This document shows, piece by piece, positions 11,776 to 24,279 of a DNA stretch of 64,000 nt; position 1 is the stretch's first letter, and each line of letters begins with the position of its first letter. The translations under genes were made by a program, and so were the position numbers. Location: NCBI GenBank assembly GCA_028023455.1, contig JAQFVV010006721.1, positions 1 through 64,000 of the forward strand, written 5' to 3'. The DNA is from Epiperipatus broadwayi. Lineage: Eukaryota > Onychophora > Udeonychophora > Euonychophora > Peripatidae. The notes under the pieces were generated by a model. That model was not told the DNA's origin and ran no database searches. It saw only the letters and a program-made list of their open reading frames with translations.

Positions 11776-12053
11776 CTGTTGTCAAGACAATCTCCATAAG
11801 TAAAAGATGGATTAGCTTTGTGTGAAATCAAGTTTATTATCTAAGTGAAAATTAATAGCAGTGAGGTTTGAAAGTTTTAAAAATTACATAATGGGTTATA
11901 TTTGTTCATTTAATGCCCTTTATTTAAATGTCTAGGAATATAAAATGTCAATTGTTAACATCCTGTATCATTTTTCTCTGTTTATATTGAGATCTTAGAC
12001 CAAAAGGAAGGGTAAAATTTGCCTTTTACTTATAGAGGTTGCCTTGACAACAG
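11776..12053. mobile_element. 278-bp element with ~31-bp terminal inverted repeats
   Basis: The left end ctgttgtcaagacaatctcc (continuing ataagtaaaag, 11776-11806) and the inverse right end at 12023-12053 match at about 28 of 31 positions. The interior has no reading frame. The end motif ctgttgycaaggcaacctcc is shared with repeats at 2.75 and 44.1-44.6 kb. No clear target duplication was found. Probably a non-autonomous DNA transposon. Confidence 0.55.
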
Positions 12054-12349
12054 ATTGTATATTCATAAGATGTGATATGTTGGACTATTTCCATCATTTA
12101 TGAGTGAATATTAAATGTGTAGAAAATTTTAAACTTTATTTAAACTTTTCAAATACAAACAACTTGTTAGTAATAACACACAAATAGACAATACAGGTTA
12201 CTAACAAGTTGTTTGTATTTGAAAAGTTTAAATAAAGTTTAAAATTTTCTATACATTCAATATTCACTCATAAATGATGGAAATAGTCCAACATATCACA
12301 TCTTATAATATACCATCATTACAAACCTTCAGACAGATTGTATATTCAT
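12050..12349. mobile_element. Long palindrome flanked by a 17-bp direct repeat
   Basis: Arms of 109 bp (12065-12173 and 12198-12306) are nearly perfect inverses with a 24-base loop. The 17-bp word acagattgtatattcat occurs at 12050-12066 and 12333-12349, bracketing the palindrome plus 26 bases of tail (ataccatcattacaaacc). This looks like an insertion with a long target duplication. It abuts the 278-bp element on its left, and the first direct repeat overlaps that element's end by a few bases. Confidence 0.65.
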
Positions 12350-12522
12350 GATTCAGATAATAGTTAGAAATAATTATTTAATCGATTGAAGTGGCTGAAG
12401 TGTCCAAAGTCTTGACCCTGTATGCCTGTGAATTATTTAAAATTTAAAGGAAATATGAAATTTAATTAGTTGTAATTTAATAGTTAAACAATTATTTTAA
12501 GAATATTAAAAATAGGTCTGAA

Positions 12523-12544
12523 CAATATATATATATATATATAT
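12523..12544. repeat. (AT)n microsatellite
   Basis: About eleven AT units. Comparable short runs occur at 8098-8114, 14938-14960, 33995-34011, 49777-49802 and 59526-59543. Confidence 0.85.
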
Positions 12545-13711
12545 GCATACATATGTATATCTATTATTAAAAGTCACTAGTAAAACCAATATGATCTTCC
12601 TAACTTAAGAAAAAAAAGACCATGAAAAGAGAACAAAAAAGAATAAGTTTTTTTTCTTTTTTTTTTATGACTATACAAATCAATCCAATCCGTAAACCAG
12701 GGAACACATCTACAATTGGCTCCTTTTAGCCTCTTAATATCTTGGAATGTTTTATAGCCTTCAAAACATATCATCATAGTTGCTTTATAGTGTTCTGTTC
12801 TCATCATAAGTCAATATTTCATCTTTTTTTTAAATTTGTCATAGATAATATTTATAACAGAAATGAGTGCCTTTTACATAAAATCATGTTTCAGTTTATT
12901 AAAAAATATTTTTTATGAAAGATTCAGTATTCATCTTTTTGATGTATCCATCAAAGAAATGTATGATCTCATAATTGTAGATGTAATATATTAATTGGTC
13001 TTAGAATCTTGGCATTGTATTTTTAAATATTAGTGAGAACTCTTATATATATAATTACAATAAACATAATAATAATAACGATAACAAACTATTATAAACA
13101 ATCCTTAAATTCGCAGAAGTACTTTCAGTTAATTTTTTGAACTTACCTCAACTGCCATTAAAATTAAAAAAAAAGAAAACAAAGCGGAAACAAACGTCAT
13201 TAATTCAAATTCCAGGAATCTCATATTTTAATGTTAGCAGATTGCCTATTTTATATATATAGTCATATTATTAACTTGGAAAATAGGTATAGAGTGAAGA
13301 TATCCATGTCTCAATTTATGACTTAGATGAACACCCTATTTTTTGTCTTGTTGGCTGAGGCAGTAATACAAAGAATATAAGCATTAAACGTCCAACCTCA
13401 TCTTTTCATCTAAAATTAAACATGATATTTAAATTAATCTACATTTCTTAATCTTATAGCCATTTAAGCAAAAATTTTAAACAGTCTAGAGTTTATGAAT
13501 AATAATTATTAAACAAAATTATTTCTATGTTACATGAAAACTATTAAGAATATTCTGTAGTTTATTCTTGAAATTGGAAAAAAAAATAACACAATCACAT
13601 GCATAGTGCAAGTCTAGAAAAGATAAAAGTATGTCTACGTCTTGTCTTCATGCCTGCTTTCTGAAACCATCTGTAAATTGTTTAAAGTTTATTACTGTAT
13701 ACATGAAAAAC
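12545..13711. other. AT-rich spacer, no gene seen
   Basis: Only chance-length frames, no recognised domain or repeat family apart from poly-purine/pyrimidine runs near 12610-12670. Confidence 0.5.
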
Positions 13712-13723
13712 ATAGTTGGATCT

Positions 13724-13906
13724 GAATCATCAAACATCACATAATCACCATTCTTTATGCTTACATAAGCTGTTTTTCACAGAGGCAAAACTTTCCATTA
13801 AGTAGCGCCACTTAGTGCAAGCCAGAGTAATCCTTCCTCCATCCATTGATTACTCTGGCTTGCACTGCATGGTGCTATTGTATGGAGAATTTTGCCTCTG
13901 TGAAAA
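13724..13906 (-). mobile_element. Minimal foldback copy without ribozyme
   Basis: A short member of the hammerhead foldback family: aggcaaaactttccat faces atggagaattttgcct and ccagagtaatc faces gattactctgg, but the hammerhead and the centre are missing. The outer ~65-bp piece (catcaaacatcacataatca) is present only on the left, so the element lies on the minus strand. The 12-bp atagttggatct is found at 13712-13723 and 13907-13918 as target duplication. Confidence 0.75.
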
Positions 13907-14574
13907 ATAGTTGGATCTAGTAGGCATCTCTCCTTAACATTAGTTTTCAATTTCAAATGCTTATTTCCTTTCATCTACCATATAGCAGTAGTATAATATA
14001 AAACATTTTATGGACACTTAACTATTTTCAAATGTTATCACAAATCTTTTTGGTAAGAAAATCAAATTTTATTGATTCAAGTCAATAAATATATATGTAT
14101 GCAAATCAGACCTCTGTTTTCAACATTTCTCTTGCATTTATCTGACAACTAAACTCATATCTATAGTACTATTAATTCTTTAAAATAGCATTGAGCTTCT
14201 GATATCAAGTCATCTATGATAGACAGTAGTCTTTTCAATAGATTCTTTGAAAGTGCATTTTCTGATAAAGAATTCCTGGAATAATATTCAAAGATAATTA
14301 TTGTAATCTTTGTATATCTCTTATTTTTTTATAAATTATAACATTAGACATATGCATGAAATAAAATGGCACTTCTTTATGAATCCTTATAGTTTCTAAA
14401 AAAAATCCATAGCTTTGAAGTAAATATAATACCTACATTTTAATACTTTTCCAGATATCCCACCATAACTTGTTGCCTTATTATTTATGAAAGTATAGAT
14501 TTTTAATTTCACCAAGCTGGTTATTTATATCCAAATTTAAATAAATTGATTAGTTTGATAGAAACAAACAAAAA

Positions 14575-14820
14575 TCTCCATACAGTAGTGCCATTAAGTG
14601 CAGGTCAGAATAATCAATAGATGCCAGAAGGCCACAAGCTATAAACTAGTCTGGGGAAAATGGATGAGTAGGCACTAGATAGGGATTTTGTACACTAGCC
14701 TTCTGGCATCCATTGATTACTCTGGCTTGCACTGAGCGGCACTACTGTGTGGAGAGTTTAGCCTGTTTTAATAACAGTTATGAGTGAGCATAAGAAATGG
14801 TAATAATGTGATAAGATTGA
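14575..14820 (+). mobile_element. Truncated hammerhead foldback copy
   Basis: Left arm from aaaaatctccatacagtagt, then a jump to ccacaagctataaactagtc, so the CUGANGA half of the ribozyme is deleted. The right arm is complete through agtttagcctgttttaat and the outer piece ending near aatgtgataagattg. Plus orientation by its 3' outer piece. No clear target duplication. Confidence 0.65.
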
Positions 14821-15529
14821 TTGAACATTAAATACAGTCATCTGGATTTCTTATATAATTTTTCAAGATTATAAAATATTCTGCTTTCTCCATCTAAAAT
14901 AGCATCATTATTGTATAAGAGTCCGGTTTATGAATTTTATAAAATTATATATATATATATGTTTTTCAGGTGTATTGGATATTTCAAGTGCATCAAAAAA
15001 TGCCCATGATAGTATGATTTTTTTTATATATAATTTAAACACGCAAATTGCATTTAAACCTTATTTATCATTTTTTGAACTTTTATCTTTAAATATTTGC
15101 ATTGGCTATAAAACTTCACAGTCATTTTATTATTCCCCAAGCAAAGGAATACTTTTTTAAAAATCAAATCTAGTATAATTATTCTTTTACCTATGTAGTT
15201 TAGGGCAGTAGTTGAGTATCAAACTCTGGAGATTAAGGTCCTTGGATTATTCTTGTCTTATGGTGTTCGTGTAGTAATTGAATGTCAGATTCTGGATAGT
15301 AAAGTGCATAGTTCATTTTCCAATTCTGGCACATTTCGTGCATGGACTGCTTATGAAATGGCAAGCAACTTTAATGTATTGTGTACCCTATGTGTTTTGG
15401 TGTAGTTGGTAAAACATCTGACTTGAATTAAGAGGTTCCAAGATCGAATCTGGCACTCAAACTTCTTATGAACTCCCAAGCAAAAAAGCCATTAGCATTT
15501 TTTGTGCGTGTACGTACATATGGAGAAAA
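14821..15529. other. AT-rich spacer, no gene seen
   Basis: A 76-codon open frame at 14930-15160 is hydrophobic/AT-driven and unrecognised. The segment 15200-15470 has slightly higher GC (for example aagaggttccaagatcgaat, a weak tRNA-like B box) and may be an old SINE fragment adjoining the family A copy. Confidence 0.4.
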
Positions 15530-15730
15530 AAACTGAGCACTGATTATATATATGTGTGGTAGATGATAATCTGGACCAACTGATGAGTGCTGGTTTAACA
15601 TGAAATACATATATTGTAATTATTTATCTTTTCTATATGTGTGTGGTCATGTGTATCAGTTGTATGAGATAGTATGGATGTTTGAAGGGTGCGTGAAAAT
15701 GTGAGTTCAAATCCCCTATACATACATATG
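15530..15730 (+). repeat. Family A copy
   Basis: Carries aatctggaccaactgatgag, tgctggtttaacatgaaata, catgtgtatcagttgtatga and ends with the B-box-like gtgagttcaaatcccct. About 45 bases separate the possible A box (cagttgtatgagatag) from the B box, near tRNA spacing. Confidence 0.65.
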
Positions 15731-16079
15731 GAGAATAAGTGAAAAATAAAATAGCCATTTAATAGCTATTGCAAAGCAAAAATGTCTCCATCAGATAGTA
15801 AAGAAAAAAAAATTGGTTTAGTAGTTCCCTCGGTTTATTTATATAAATATATATACTGCAAGGCGGCGGGGTGATTATATTTAAGAATAATTATATTATT
15901 ATTTAATTACGTTTAAAGTTTATATCTAGATTTAAAATAATATAATAATCTCTCGCCTAATAAATGATTGATAATAATCATTAATAATATTTATCTTAAA
16001 ATGGCGTTATTAAATGAGCACATGGACTACATTTGTAAATTGAATTATAACCAGAATATAACCGAATTATTAATACATG

Positions 16080-16225
16080 TAAATAATATGCGCCTAGATG
16101 CGACAGTAGGGACCTCTACAAATCTTAACATAAGATTAACGACTTTAAAAGACAAGAGCAGCCACTCTTATCTTCGACCTACTTTTTAATTATATATGTG
16201 AATCTAAAGCATTTTGATTTTAATA
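16080..16225 (+). repeat. Second copy of the 9.35-kb dispersed repeat
   Basis: Matches 9345-9490 along its length (atgcgacagtagggacctct, gccactcttatcttcgac, ctaaagcattttgatttt). Same orientation. No flanking duplication recognised. Confidence 0.6.
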
Positions 16226-16624
16226 CATGTAAAATAAACTAACAATTCGAACATAAACTCTATCATCATCTCAACAGACTTTCCCCCTAAATTAGTGGTA
16301 ATTATTCAGATAAAGCACAGAAGAAATTTTAAAAGCTTGTTACTGATATATTTACTGTTCTTTTATATTTGATGGCTTTACTGTATCAGCATAAATAAGT
16401 AAGTTAGTCTGTATGAATATATTATAAATATCGAGCCGTCAAGGCAATAAAATAAATTAGCAGAATTTTTATTTTTGGAAAATTATTACATCATTATTAG
16501 CAAACTGTGAAAGATACTTTTTTTTTTTGCCACATATCTTTGGATAGAAAACAATCCCGGGACTTTGTGTGACATATATGAATTTTTTCTACAGTACAGG
16601 TTTTTTATGCTTGGACTTATATAT

Positions 16625-16700
16625 GTTATCTATAGGGGGTTTGAACTTAGACTTTCACACGACCCTCAACTATTCATGCTATCGCATAGTGAAAATTACA
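16625..16700 (-). repeat. Family A head fragment
   Basis: Only the B-box end is left: tatagggggtttgaacttag, actttcacacgaccctcaac. It runs into agtgaaaattacactacaga, the same tail seen at 5.49 and 8.32 kb, so a tail-to-head composite. Confidence 0.55.
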
Positions 16701-18630
16701 CTACAGAAATATTATACATAATGTATATAATTATATTTCTCTCAAATTTATTTTAAGCAAAATAAAATTATTTCGTTTTTAAATCTTTTAAATACATTGT
16801 TTTCTGTTTAATTCCTGATCATAATATATAAATTAGAAGTGAATGGCATTTTAAAATGTAAATATGAGCAAAAAAGATTTACGAAAACCTTAAGAATAAA
16901 AAGTAGATCATATATTACTGATAGAAGCAAACTCTCAGTGTAATAATTATAGCTTGATTCAATTTATAAATATATGTAAACAAAAACATGAATATGTTTT
17001 CATAAATTAGTGAACAAAATTATCGTGAGAGGGCAGCAAAAGCAAAACTATCGGGCATTGTTGTTACTATATATCTGTTTTAATCTTTAGGAAATTTATA
17101 ATATAAATTACATATGTTGTTATTTTTAGCTTTTTAATGTAGCCAACATATTATTCTTTTTTTTTTAAAAAAAAATAAAACCATTTTTCTTTGATATGTA
17201 AAATGCTTTCAAGATATTTTTGGATATGATAAACACGTAATGGGAAAAATATTCAAATAACCACAAAATAAATAAATATTGTTGAATTAAGAAAATTAGC
17301 AAACTGTTAATTGCATAAAAATAATATTGAATAAGCAGAAAAAATAGTCCATATAAGAGTGTGATCCAGACACCAATACGTGTATATTTCACACATATTT
17401 TTGATAAGACATATGAATATATCGTAATTGAGCAAAATTTTTTACAAATTTTAGTCAAATGAGAAATCTTAGTTTCAAGTGTATAGTAACAACAGTTCGT
17501 CTCTTGTCATAGACATCAAATCTTTGGTTTCCATTAAGTAGGACATCATCCAAATGGGTAACTATATGTTAATTTTCAAATCTTGTAAATTCATACTATG
17601 CACGAAGTGATTGAAGTCGGCAGCCCTATTATTAATATGAAAAACTTTCCTTTGGGCTGGTTTAACTAATAGCAATTGGCCAAACAACTTGAAAACTTCC
17701 ATAATATTTTTTTTTTTTTTGGTTTGTTTGTTTCAAGATTAACGTATGCCCTTAGGATTTGAGATTCAGAGAAAATCACTCCAAAAAAAAAAATCTAATA
17801 GCTTCACATAGTCCATATATTTGTGATTTCTATAAGATCTTACTCATATATAATTTGAGCCATGGTATCCATTATATTTGTTCTTAAGGTCTTTTATATA
17901 CATTACACATTTTATACAATAAATCACATTTTGTTGATAAGCTTTGATTACAATAGAATATGTAATATTTATTGAACTTCAATGAAACTGTTCTTATCAA
18001 CACACCCATATTTAAAACAGAGACAAATAACTCAAGATATCTCACCTTTAAATACTTTTATCTTTCCTACAATGTATTTACTATTACTAAGATCTTTGAT
18101 CATAAGAACAATGAAGAGGTCAAAATATAACCTTTTCTGGATTAAGATATTTTCTATTAAGAGAAAAAAAACTATATCTATTTTTTTATTTACTAACTGT
18201 GAATATTTCTGAATCTTATTAAAAAATTTAAATTAAATCATTTTAACTACTATGGTATGCAAATTTTTTTTAGAGATAACCTAACAATAATGAACTATAT
18301 TTTAAAAATTGCAGAGAAGTACAGTATAGGTGAGAGAAAAGAAAGAAGGCTCTAAATAATATATTTTTATGCAAAATTTGAACGTCTTTTTGATGTAAAA
18401 TATTTCAATTACTTTAATTAAAAGCAAAGAAAAACATTAAGTTATCATATGCACTTTAAAATTCCACATTGTAAAGAATTAATAAAATATCCTGCTGTTT
18501 GCTAAGAATAACATATATGAACGTTCAAATCTTACTTTTAAAAAAAAAGTCATGTTATTTACATTCCTTTTAATTATTATATTACTTACACTTTGAGTTT
18601 ATCTGTATTATGTATATTATTTCTATTTTT
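16701..18630. other. AT-rich spacer, no gene seen
   Basis: Read on both strands; contains only AT-rich chance frames such as a lysine/phenylalanine/isoleucine-rich one at 17165-17458 on the minus strand. No domain or dispersed repeat recognised. Confidence 0.5.
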
Positions 18631-18829
18631 AATATTTATTAAGGCAATAAACCTAAAGCATGTGCGGTTGAAAATGCGAAGGTAGGGACCTCTGCAGGTC
18701 TTAACCACAATCTTACACATTGGAAGAAATGCGTAAGCTTGTGGTTAAGACCTGTAGAGGTCCCTACCTTTGCATTTTTAACTGCACATGCTTTAGATTT
18801 ATTGCCTATTTATTGCCTTAGTAAATATT
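18631..18829. repeat. Palindromic element with ~90-bp arms
   Basis: Left arm about 18631-18718, right arm 18731-18829. aagcatgtgcggttgaaaat faces atttttaactgcacatgctt; ggtagggacctctgcaggtc faces gacctgtagaggtccctacc. Both outer ends contain the inverse pair aatatttattaaggcaata. The right arm has an extra ~12 bases. Its core is related to the repeats at 9.35 and 16.1 kb. Confidence 0.7.
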
Positions 18830-18967
18830 ACTTACATAATCAATGTGCGTTAAATAAATTTATAATTATTTCTATTTTTAAAATTGGATAAAATAAAATA
18901 TATCTCTTTTTCTCTTCATTTGCACTCTAAATTTCTCCATCTATTTATTAGTTTCAATATTTGTTTA

Positions 18968-18996
18968 CACACACACACACATATATATATATATTG
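18968..18996. repeat. (CA)n(TA)n microsatellite
   Basis: Compound dinucleotide run (cacacacacacacatatatatatat). Confidence 0.85.
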
Positions 18997-19084
18997 AAGC
19001 TGACTATTTTGAAATTCAGACTCTAACATATTTATATATTTATTTCATCAAAGTCAATGCTAAATTTCTTAGCCATTTCTTGGG

Positions 19085-20175
19085 ATATAAAGTTAAATGT
19101 GGTGAATAGATATAACTATTTGAGAAACATCTTAAGCATCAGAGGAATCTTGATAAATGGGAGAAAAAATTAATAAATGAAGAAAAGAAAAGAAAGGAAT
19201 TGATAAAGAAATTAACAGTGTTTTCATATAATATATATGATGTAACAAGAAATGTATGAAAGGGAGTGGTAGTAGTAGAGTTAACATATGGTAATGATAC
19301 GTTATGTGTTAATAAAGGAGTGTTAGATTACATAGAAATAGTTCAAAGAGAAGTAGGAAGACATGCATTAGATGTAGATGTGTGGACAGCAAAAGAGGCA
19401 ATTCAAGGAGAAATGGGATGGTCAAGTTTTTATATGAGAGATGTAAAAAGCAAAATGAAAATGTTCAGTAGATTGCAATTTATAGATAGTAAGAGAATAG
19501 CCAAAATATTATTTAATTGGGTTACAAGTAAAAGACAGGCAACAAGATGGGTGAGAAAGGTAAGTACAGTGTGAAGATTTGGATAAAGATTTTATGTCAG
19601 TATACTCATACAAAAGATGGAATAATGGTGTTAGAAGAATTGTTGAGTATTACAGTTGCAAAGAATGGGAGAGAAGAATAGATATATAAATAAAAAATAG
19701 GGAGTTGGAGAGATGGAGAACTCATATGGAAAATAAAAGAGTTGAAATATATATTAAAGTAAACAATATTGGGTGTGAGTTAATTTATGATAATAGCAAG
19801 CAAATTAGTTTACTGTTTAAATAAAGTTCAAACAGGAATGTTAGCAACAAGGGAATATACACATAAATGGAGAAATATGGTGATTTAGTCTGCAAGTTAT
19901 GTAAAGAGGGCATGAAAAATATTAGGCATCTGCGAATTGAATGTAAATGCTCACAAGCAGAAAGGGTACAAATAATGAAGTTGTGGGAGAATAAATATAA
20001 GCTAAACAATTATACAGAAAGTGAGTTCTTCGTCTTTATGCTGATTTTGGAAAAAGATATGGGGGATCTTTATATAAAGATCATGGAGTGGATAAAGATG
20101 ATGTTTTGGAAATGGGATGGATCAGGATAGAAAAGAATATGGGAAAAACTTAGAATGGAGAATGGAAAGATTATA
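19085..20175 (+). mobile_element. 5'-truncated copy of LINE family 1
   Basis: Corresponds to about 6901-7980 of the 4.6-8.1 kb copy, that is the region behind the RT catalytic motifs. It reads LCVNKGVLDYIEIVQREVGR, AIQGEMGWSSFYMRD and, at 19867-20130, LCKEGMKNIRHLRIECKCS with the Cys/His motif. Internal stops and frameshifts near 19574 and 19820. Stops before the (TA)n/poly-A end of the longer copy. No RT catalytic part, so dead on arrival by 5' truncation. Confidence 0.8.
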
Positions 20176-20724
20176 TTAATATTGGCTATTCTAGTAAATT
20201 GATTAAAGATATTTTTTAAATATGAATTATATTGCGAAAATAATAAATTTAAAAATGCTAATATAAAAATATTTTATTTACTTGTTACACTGTATTCTTA
20301 TAAGGTTTTAAGAAGAAATTATAACATTATTGGTAATAAAATATAGCATAGACTAAATGTTGTTATTCTAAATAATTTTTTGAATAATACAAGAAAGAAA
20401 ATCAATAGGAGTACTATTCCTGGAATTGTTTGCATTGCCTAAGTAGTTTGAGCTTAAATGGAAGAACGAAAAGTCAGAAAATAAAAAAATCTTAGTTCTA
20501 CATTGTATATTCATCCAGATTGGCTAAAGTTGTCGTTTAGGTAAAAAAAGAAAAAGTTTTAAAAAATTTTTTTATTAGGGATTCATGATTCTGAAAGTAT
20601 TAGCTTTATTTTGAAAAATTTTCATATTAAAGGTAATTGAAAAATGTCATGGAATTATGGAAAATTAGGCTTGTATGCATTTTTTGTGTTGTCTTTTTTG
20701 ACAGAAAAATTTTGGCTAGTGATA

Positions 20725-21115
20725 TATATATATGGACATATTAAGGTCCTATGTGTGAGAGATTAGATTGACTTGAAGTCAACATGGGTATGACAATAAT
20801 ATTGGCATCAACAAGGGCTTTGAGAATTTCATCCTCATCAATAAAATGGATGACTGAAGAGTTGGAGAGTTGAGAAGATTGAAGCTTGTCCATTTAAGTT
20901 TGAAGATTTGCTATCTTAATGTAAACTGAGCACTGGTTGTATGTATGTGTGCAAGATTGTGATCTGTACCCACTAATGAGCTGATGAGTACTGGTTTGGC
21001 ATGAAATGTGTGTATTGGAAATCATTTGTCTTTTTCACATGTATGTGGTCATGTGTATCAATTGTATAGGAAGGATTGGATGGATGTGGGGAGCTTGAAA
21101 GTCTGAGACAATATA
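20725..21115 (+). repeat. Long family A copy
   Basis: Near-complete unit: gacttgaagtcaacatgggt, gggctttgagaatttcatcc, tggatgactgaagagttgg, gctgatgagtactggtttgg, catgtgtatcaattgtatag, ending at gcttgaaagtctgag. About 390 bp and one of the most divergent copies. Confidence 0.65.
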
Positions 21116-21427
21116 CATACATTTAAATTATATGTATATATTAAAAGTATGTATATTGAAGTAAATAAAATATAGTGGTAGTAATCATAGTGATTATGAT
21201 CATGTTATAAGTTACCATTAATATAATAGGTGTGGACTTTTAAAAAGAGTGACTTTTGGCAAAACCAATAAATGATGATAGTTGAATAACATCATATAAT
21301 CCTAAAATAAAACTACATGGAATTTGCACACATGTAAATATATACAAATTTTAGATGTGTTATTTTCTCTTCACTTCTTATTTCTTTATGCGCAGATTTG
21401 TATATATTTTTTCAAAATTAAAAACTT

Positions 21428-21480
21428 TTTAGAGTTGAACGAAGCTCTGATAAAGACTACTAGTCAGTTGAAACTTTAAG
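21428..21480 (+). repeat. Fragment of the 38.4-38.9 kb repeat family
   Basis: gaagctctgataaagactac followed by tagtcagttgaaactttaag matches the core of the repeats at 38.59 and 38.77 kb, which resembles half of a hammerhead (CUGAUaA, stem, GAAAC). Confidence 0.5.
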
Positions 21481-21723
21481 AAAATTTAAAGAAATAAATT
21501 TTATTTTATTGTATTGTAAAAAGTGATTAAAGTTTATGTATAAATGGTTATTATATAAACATATATCATTTCCACATATGCAGGCATAAGATTGTATATG
21601 CTTATAAACAAACAAATATATAACTTTTTTATTAATTGAAAATAAATAGTAATAATATTAATAGTGACAAAATTAAATTACAACATCATAAATAACTTGC
21701 TATATTATTCTCAAAATTCAATG

Positions 21724-23813
21724 AAACATCAAAACATCACATGATCACCATTTCATATGCTTACACAGGTTGTTAAATAACAGTAGCAAACTCCCCATAC
21801 AGTAGTGCCACCAAGTGCCAACCTTCATAATCAATGGGTACAAAAAGCTTTGTGCATAAAATCCCTATCTGATGTCTACTCAAAAATATCCCTAGACTAG
21901 TATCTAGCTTGTGGATTCAGGTTTCATTAAAATCAGATATAAAATTAGAAATAACAGTATATGATGCAATATGATACACTTGGCTTCTCCTTTACCAAAG
22001 TCAAGAATCTTTCAGCCACTTTGCCCATATTCTTCTCTATCCTTCACCAAGCCATTTCCACAATACCCACTCTATAGTCTTTAAATCTAGATTTCCCTTA
22101 TCTTTTTCCAAGCCCAGCATAAAGACCAAGAACCCCTTTCTGTATAATCACTTAGTTTATATTTATTCTTTCACAACTTTGTACCCTTAAAGCATTTACA
22201 TTTGATTAGCAGATGTCTAATATTTTACATGCCTTCTTTACATCCTTTGCATATTAAATCACTCAGATTTCTTTCCATTTATATGTATATTCCCTTATTC
22301 CTAACGATTCTGTTTAAGCCTTAAACAGTAGACTACTTTTCTTGCTATTATCATAAAGTAACTCATATCCAATATTCTGTTTACTTCTACATATATTTAG
22401 ACTCTTTTTACTCTCCATACTAGTTCTCAATCTCTCCAGTTTTCTATTTTTTATTAATGCATCTATTCTATCTCATTCTTTGCCACTCAACATTCCTCCT
22501 AATACATCTTTTGTACAAGTATACTGACATAAAGTCCTTATTCAAGCCTTCTGCATATTATACTATCTTCCTCATCCATCTTCTTGCCTGTCCGTTACTC
22601 CTAACCCAATTAAATTCTATTTTGGCTGTCCTCTTACTATCCATAAATTGCAATCTACTGAACATTTTCATTTTGATTTTTGCATCTCTCATATAAAAAT
22701 TTGATCCCATTTCTCCTAGAATTACCTTATTTGCTATCCACCCATCTGAATCTAATGTATATCTTTTTGTCTCTTTGTACTTTTTCTAAATAATCTAACA
22801 CCCTTTACTAAAACATAATGCATCATTACCATAAGTTAACCCTGCTACTGCACCATATAATTCTTGCTACATCATATTTATTATATGAAAATGATGCTAA
22901 TTTCTTTATCAGTCCTTTCTTTTCTTTGCTTCATTTATCAATTTTTTTTCCCATTTATCCAAGCAATTTTCTCTGATTTCTTAAGATGATTCCCAAATAG
23001 TTATATTGATTACATATTTAACTTTAAATATCCAATAAAATTTTTATCTCTTCTGTTTGCCCAGCATTTATTTTCATTACTTTCAATTTTTCTTCACTAA
23101 ATTTAATCCCCATCTCCTTACCCACTCTTGCATATGTCTTCAATATACTTTCTGTGCACAAGAAGATATCATCAGCAAATAAAAACCTGATAATGTACAC
23201 ACTCCCTTGCCATCTATTTATGGTATCTCTATCCCTCTTTCTAATTTTTCTATTGCTCACTCCATTTCTCTCAAATGTAACAAAAACAAATTAAGTGACA
23301 CAGGACATACTTGCCTTAGTCCCCACACCATTTTTAACTCTAACTGATTCTATATTTCCTAATTGATACACATAGTAATTATTTTCATACAATCTCTTAA
23401 TAAGATGTATTAACACTCCATTCATTCCCAAATTCACTAAGCTTACCCATAATCTATTTTTATTTACTCTATCATATACCTTCTCTATATCTATAAAGAT
23501 CATATATAATTGCCTACCTGTATTCCTAGTCTTATCTATAAATTGTGTGACTATAAATAAACTATCTCTTATATGCTTACCCAATCTAAAACCTCCTTGC
23601 AATTCTTCCATTGATGAAAGCCACAAGCTAGAAACTACTCTGGAGATATTGAATGAGTAGGCACTAGATTGGGATTTTATGCACTAGTCTTCTGGCATCC
23701 ATTGATTACAATGGTTTGCACTGAGTGGCACTACTGTATGAAGAGTTTTGCCTGTTTTAATAATAGTTATGAGCAAGTATAAGAAATGGTGATCATGTGA
23801 TGTTTAGTGGTTT
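21724..23813. mobile_element. Foldback element split by a minus-strand LINE
   Basis: The left half (21724-21925: aaacatcaaaacatcacatg, cccatacagtagtgccacc, cctagactagtatctagctt) and right half (23606-23813: gccacaagctagaaactact, ggcatccattgattacaatg, tgatcatgtgatgtttagtg) are the two arms of one foldback, but 1.7 kb of LINE lies between them. The ribozyme is broken at the right junction: the core starts as UUGAUGA right where the LINE ends, and the cleavage triplet is CUC instead of GUC. The right end abuts the gypsy 5' LTR remnant at 23814. Confidence 0.65.
21965..23605 (-). mobile_element. LINE family 1 copy on the minus strand
   Basis: Minus-strand reading gives GGFRLGKHIRDSLFIVTQFI, FIDIEKVYDRVNKN (RT motif A), a motif B trace near 23310, and RFLFADDIFLCTE (23150 region, motif C with intact FADD), followed by the downstream region in antisense of 22400-22900. 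Roughly corresponds to 6330-7985 of the first copy. Both ends are cut by foldback sequence. A plus-strand open frame at 22457-22696 is only its antisense shadow. Confidence 0.8.
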
Positions 23814-24279
23814 AACTTTCCATTGCTATAGTGTTGTTACCAGGGATTGGACTGAGAACCTGTAAGGAGAATTGAGGTCTTAATAAAAGCTCACCTGTAA
23901 GGAGAATTGAGATCCTACACTTTAATTGATGGAGCTACTCACATTTATTTGATGGAACTGCAAGATTGAGTGTTAAAAGGACCATGAATGATACAGGTTC
24001 AAAAGTGTACCTAGGAACATTTTTCAGACCACACTGGCTTTATTATGTTTATATGCCTATATGGCCAAGTATTATAAGGGTTAGTATAATACTATTCTTT
24101 GTAAGCATGATTATGTTAAGTGGATATAATAAACAATACTAAATTAACTTTTACCATTGTTATCTTGTTGATAATAAATGCCAAATTTTAGATATAAAGT
24201 TTTCTTAATTTAATTTTTTCTGCTTGTCTGACCACCTTTATCATGGCTGCAGTATTTGTGGTGGCTTTGCACAGCAGAA
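23814..24279 (+). repeat. Gypsy 5' LTR (left part missing)
   Basis: About 466 bp that matches 26829-27233 plus 28159-28226. Landmarks: aactttccattgctatagtg, ggattggactgagaa, tatgcctatatggccaagta, taccattgttatcttgttga, ctgcagtatttgtggtggct, acagcagaa. The 3' LTR appears to start ~200 bp further left, behind a purine tract, so this 5' LTR has lost its beginning where the foldback ends. An internal ~30-bp duplication (acctgtaaggagaattgag twice) is private to this copy. Confidence 0.75.

Noticed and set aside
17165-17458. 97-codon minus-strand frame
   Set aside because: Composition (K, F, I, Y) follows the AT-rich DNA and there is no domain or homologous copy in the window.
22457-22696. Plus-strand open frame of 79 codons
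   Set aside because: It is antisense to the minus-strand LINE copy, whose coding frame is recognisable.
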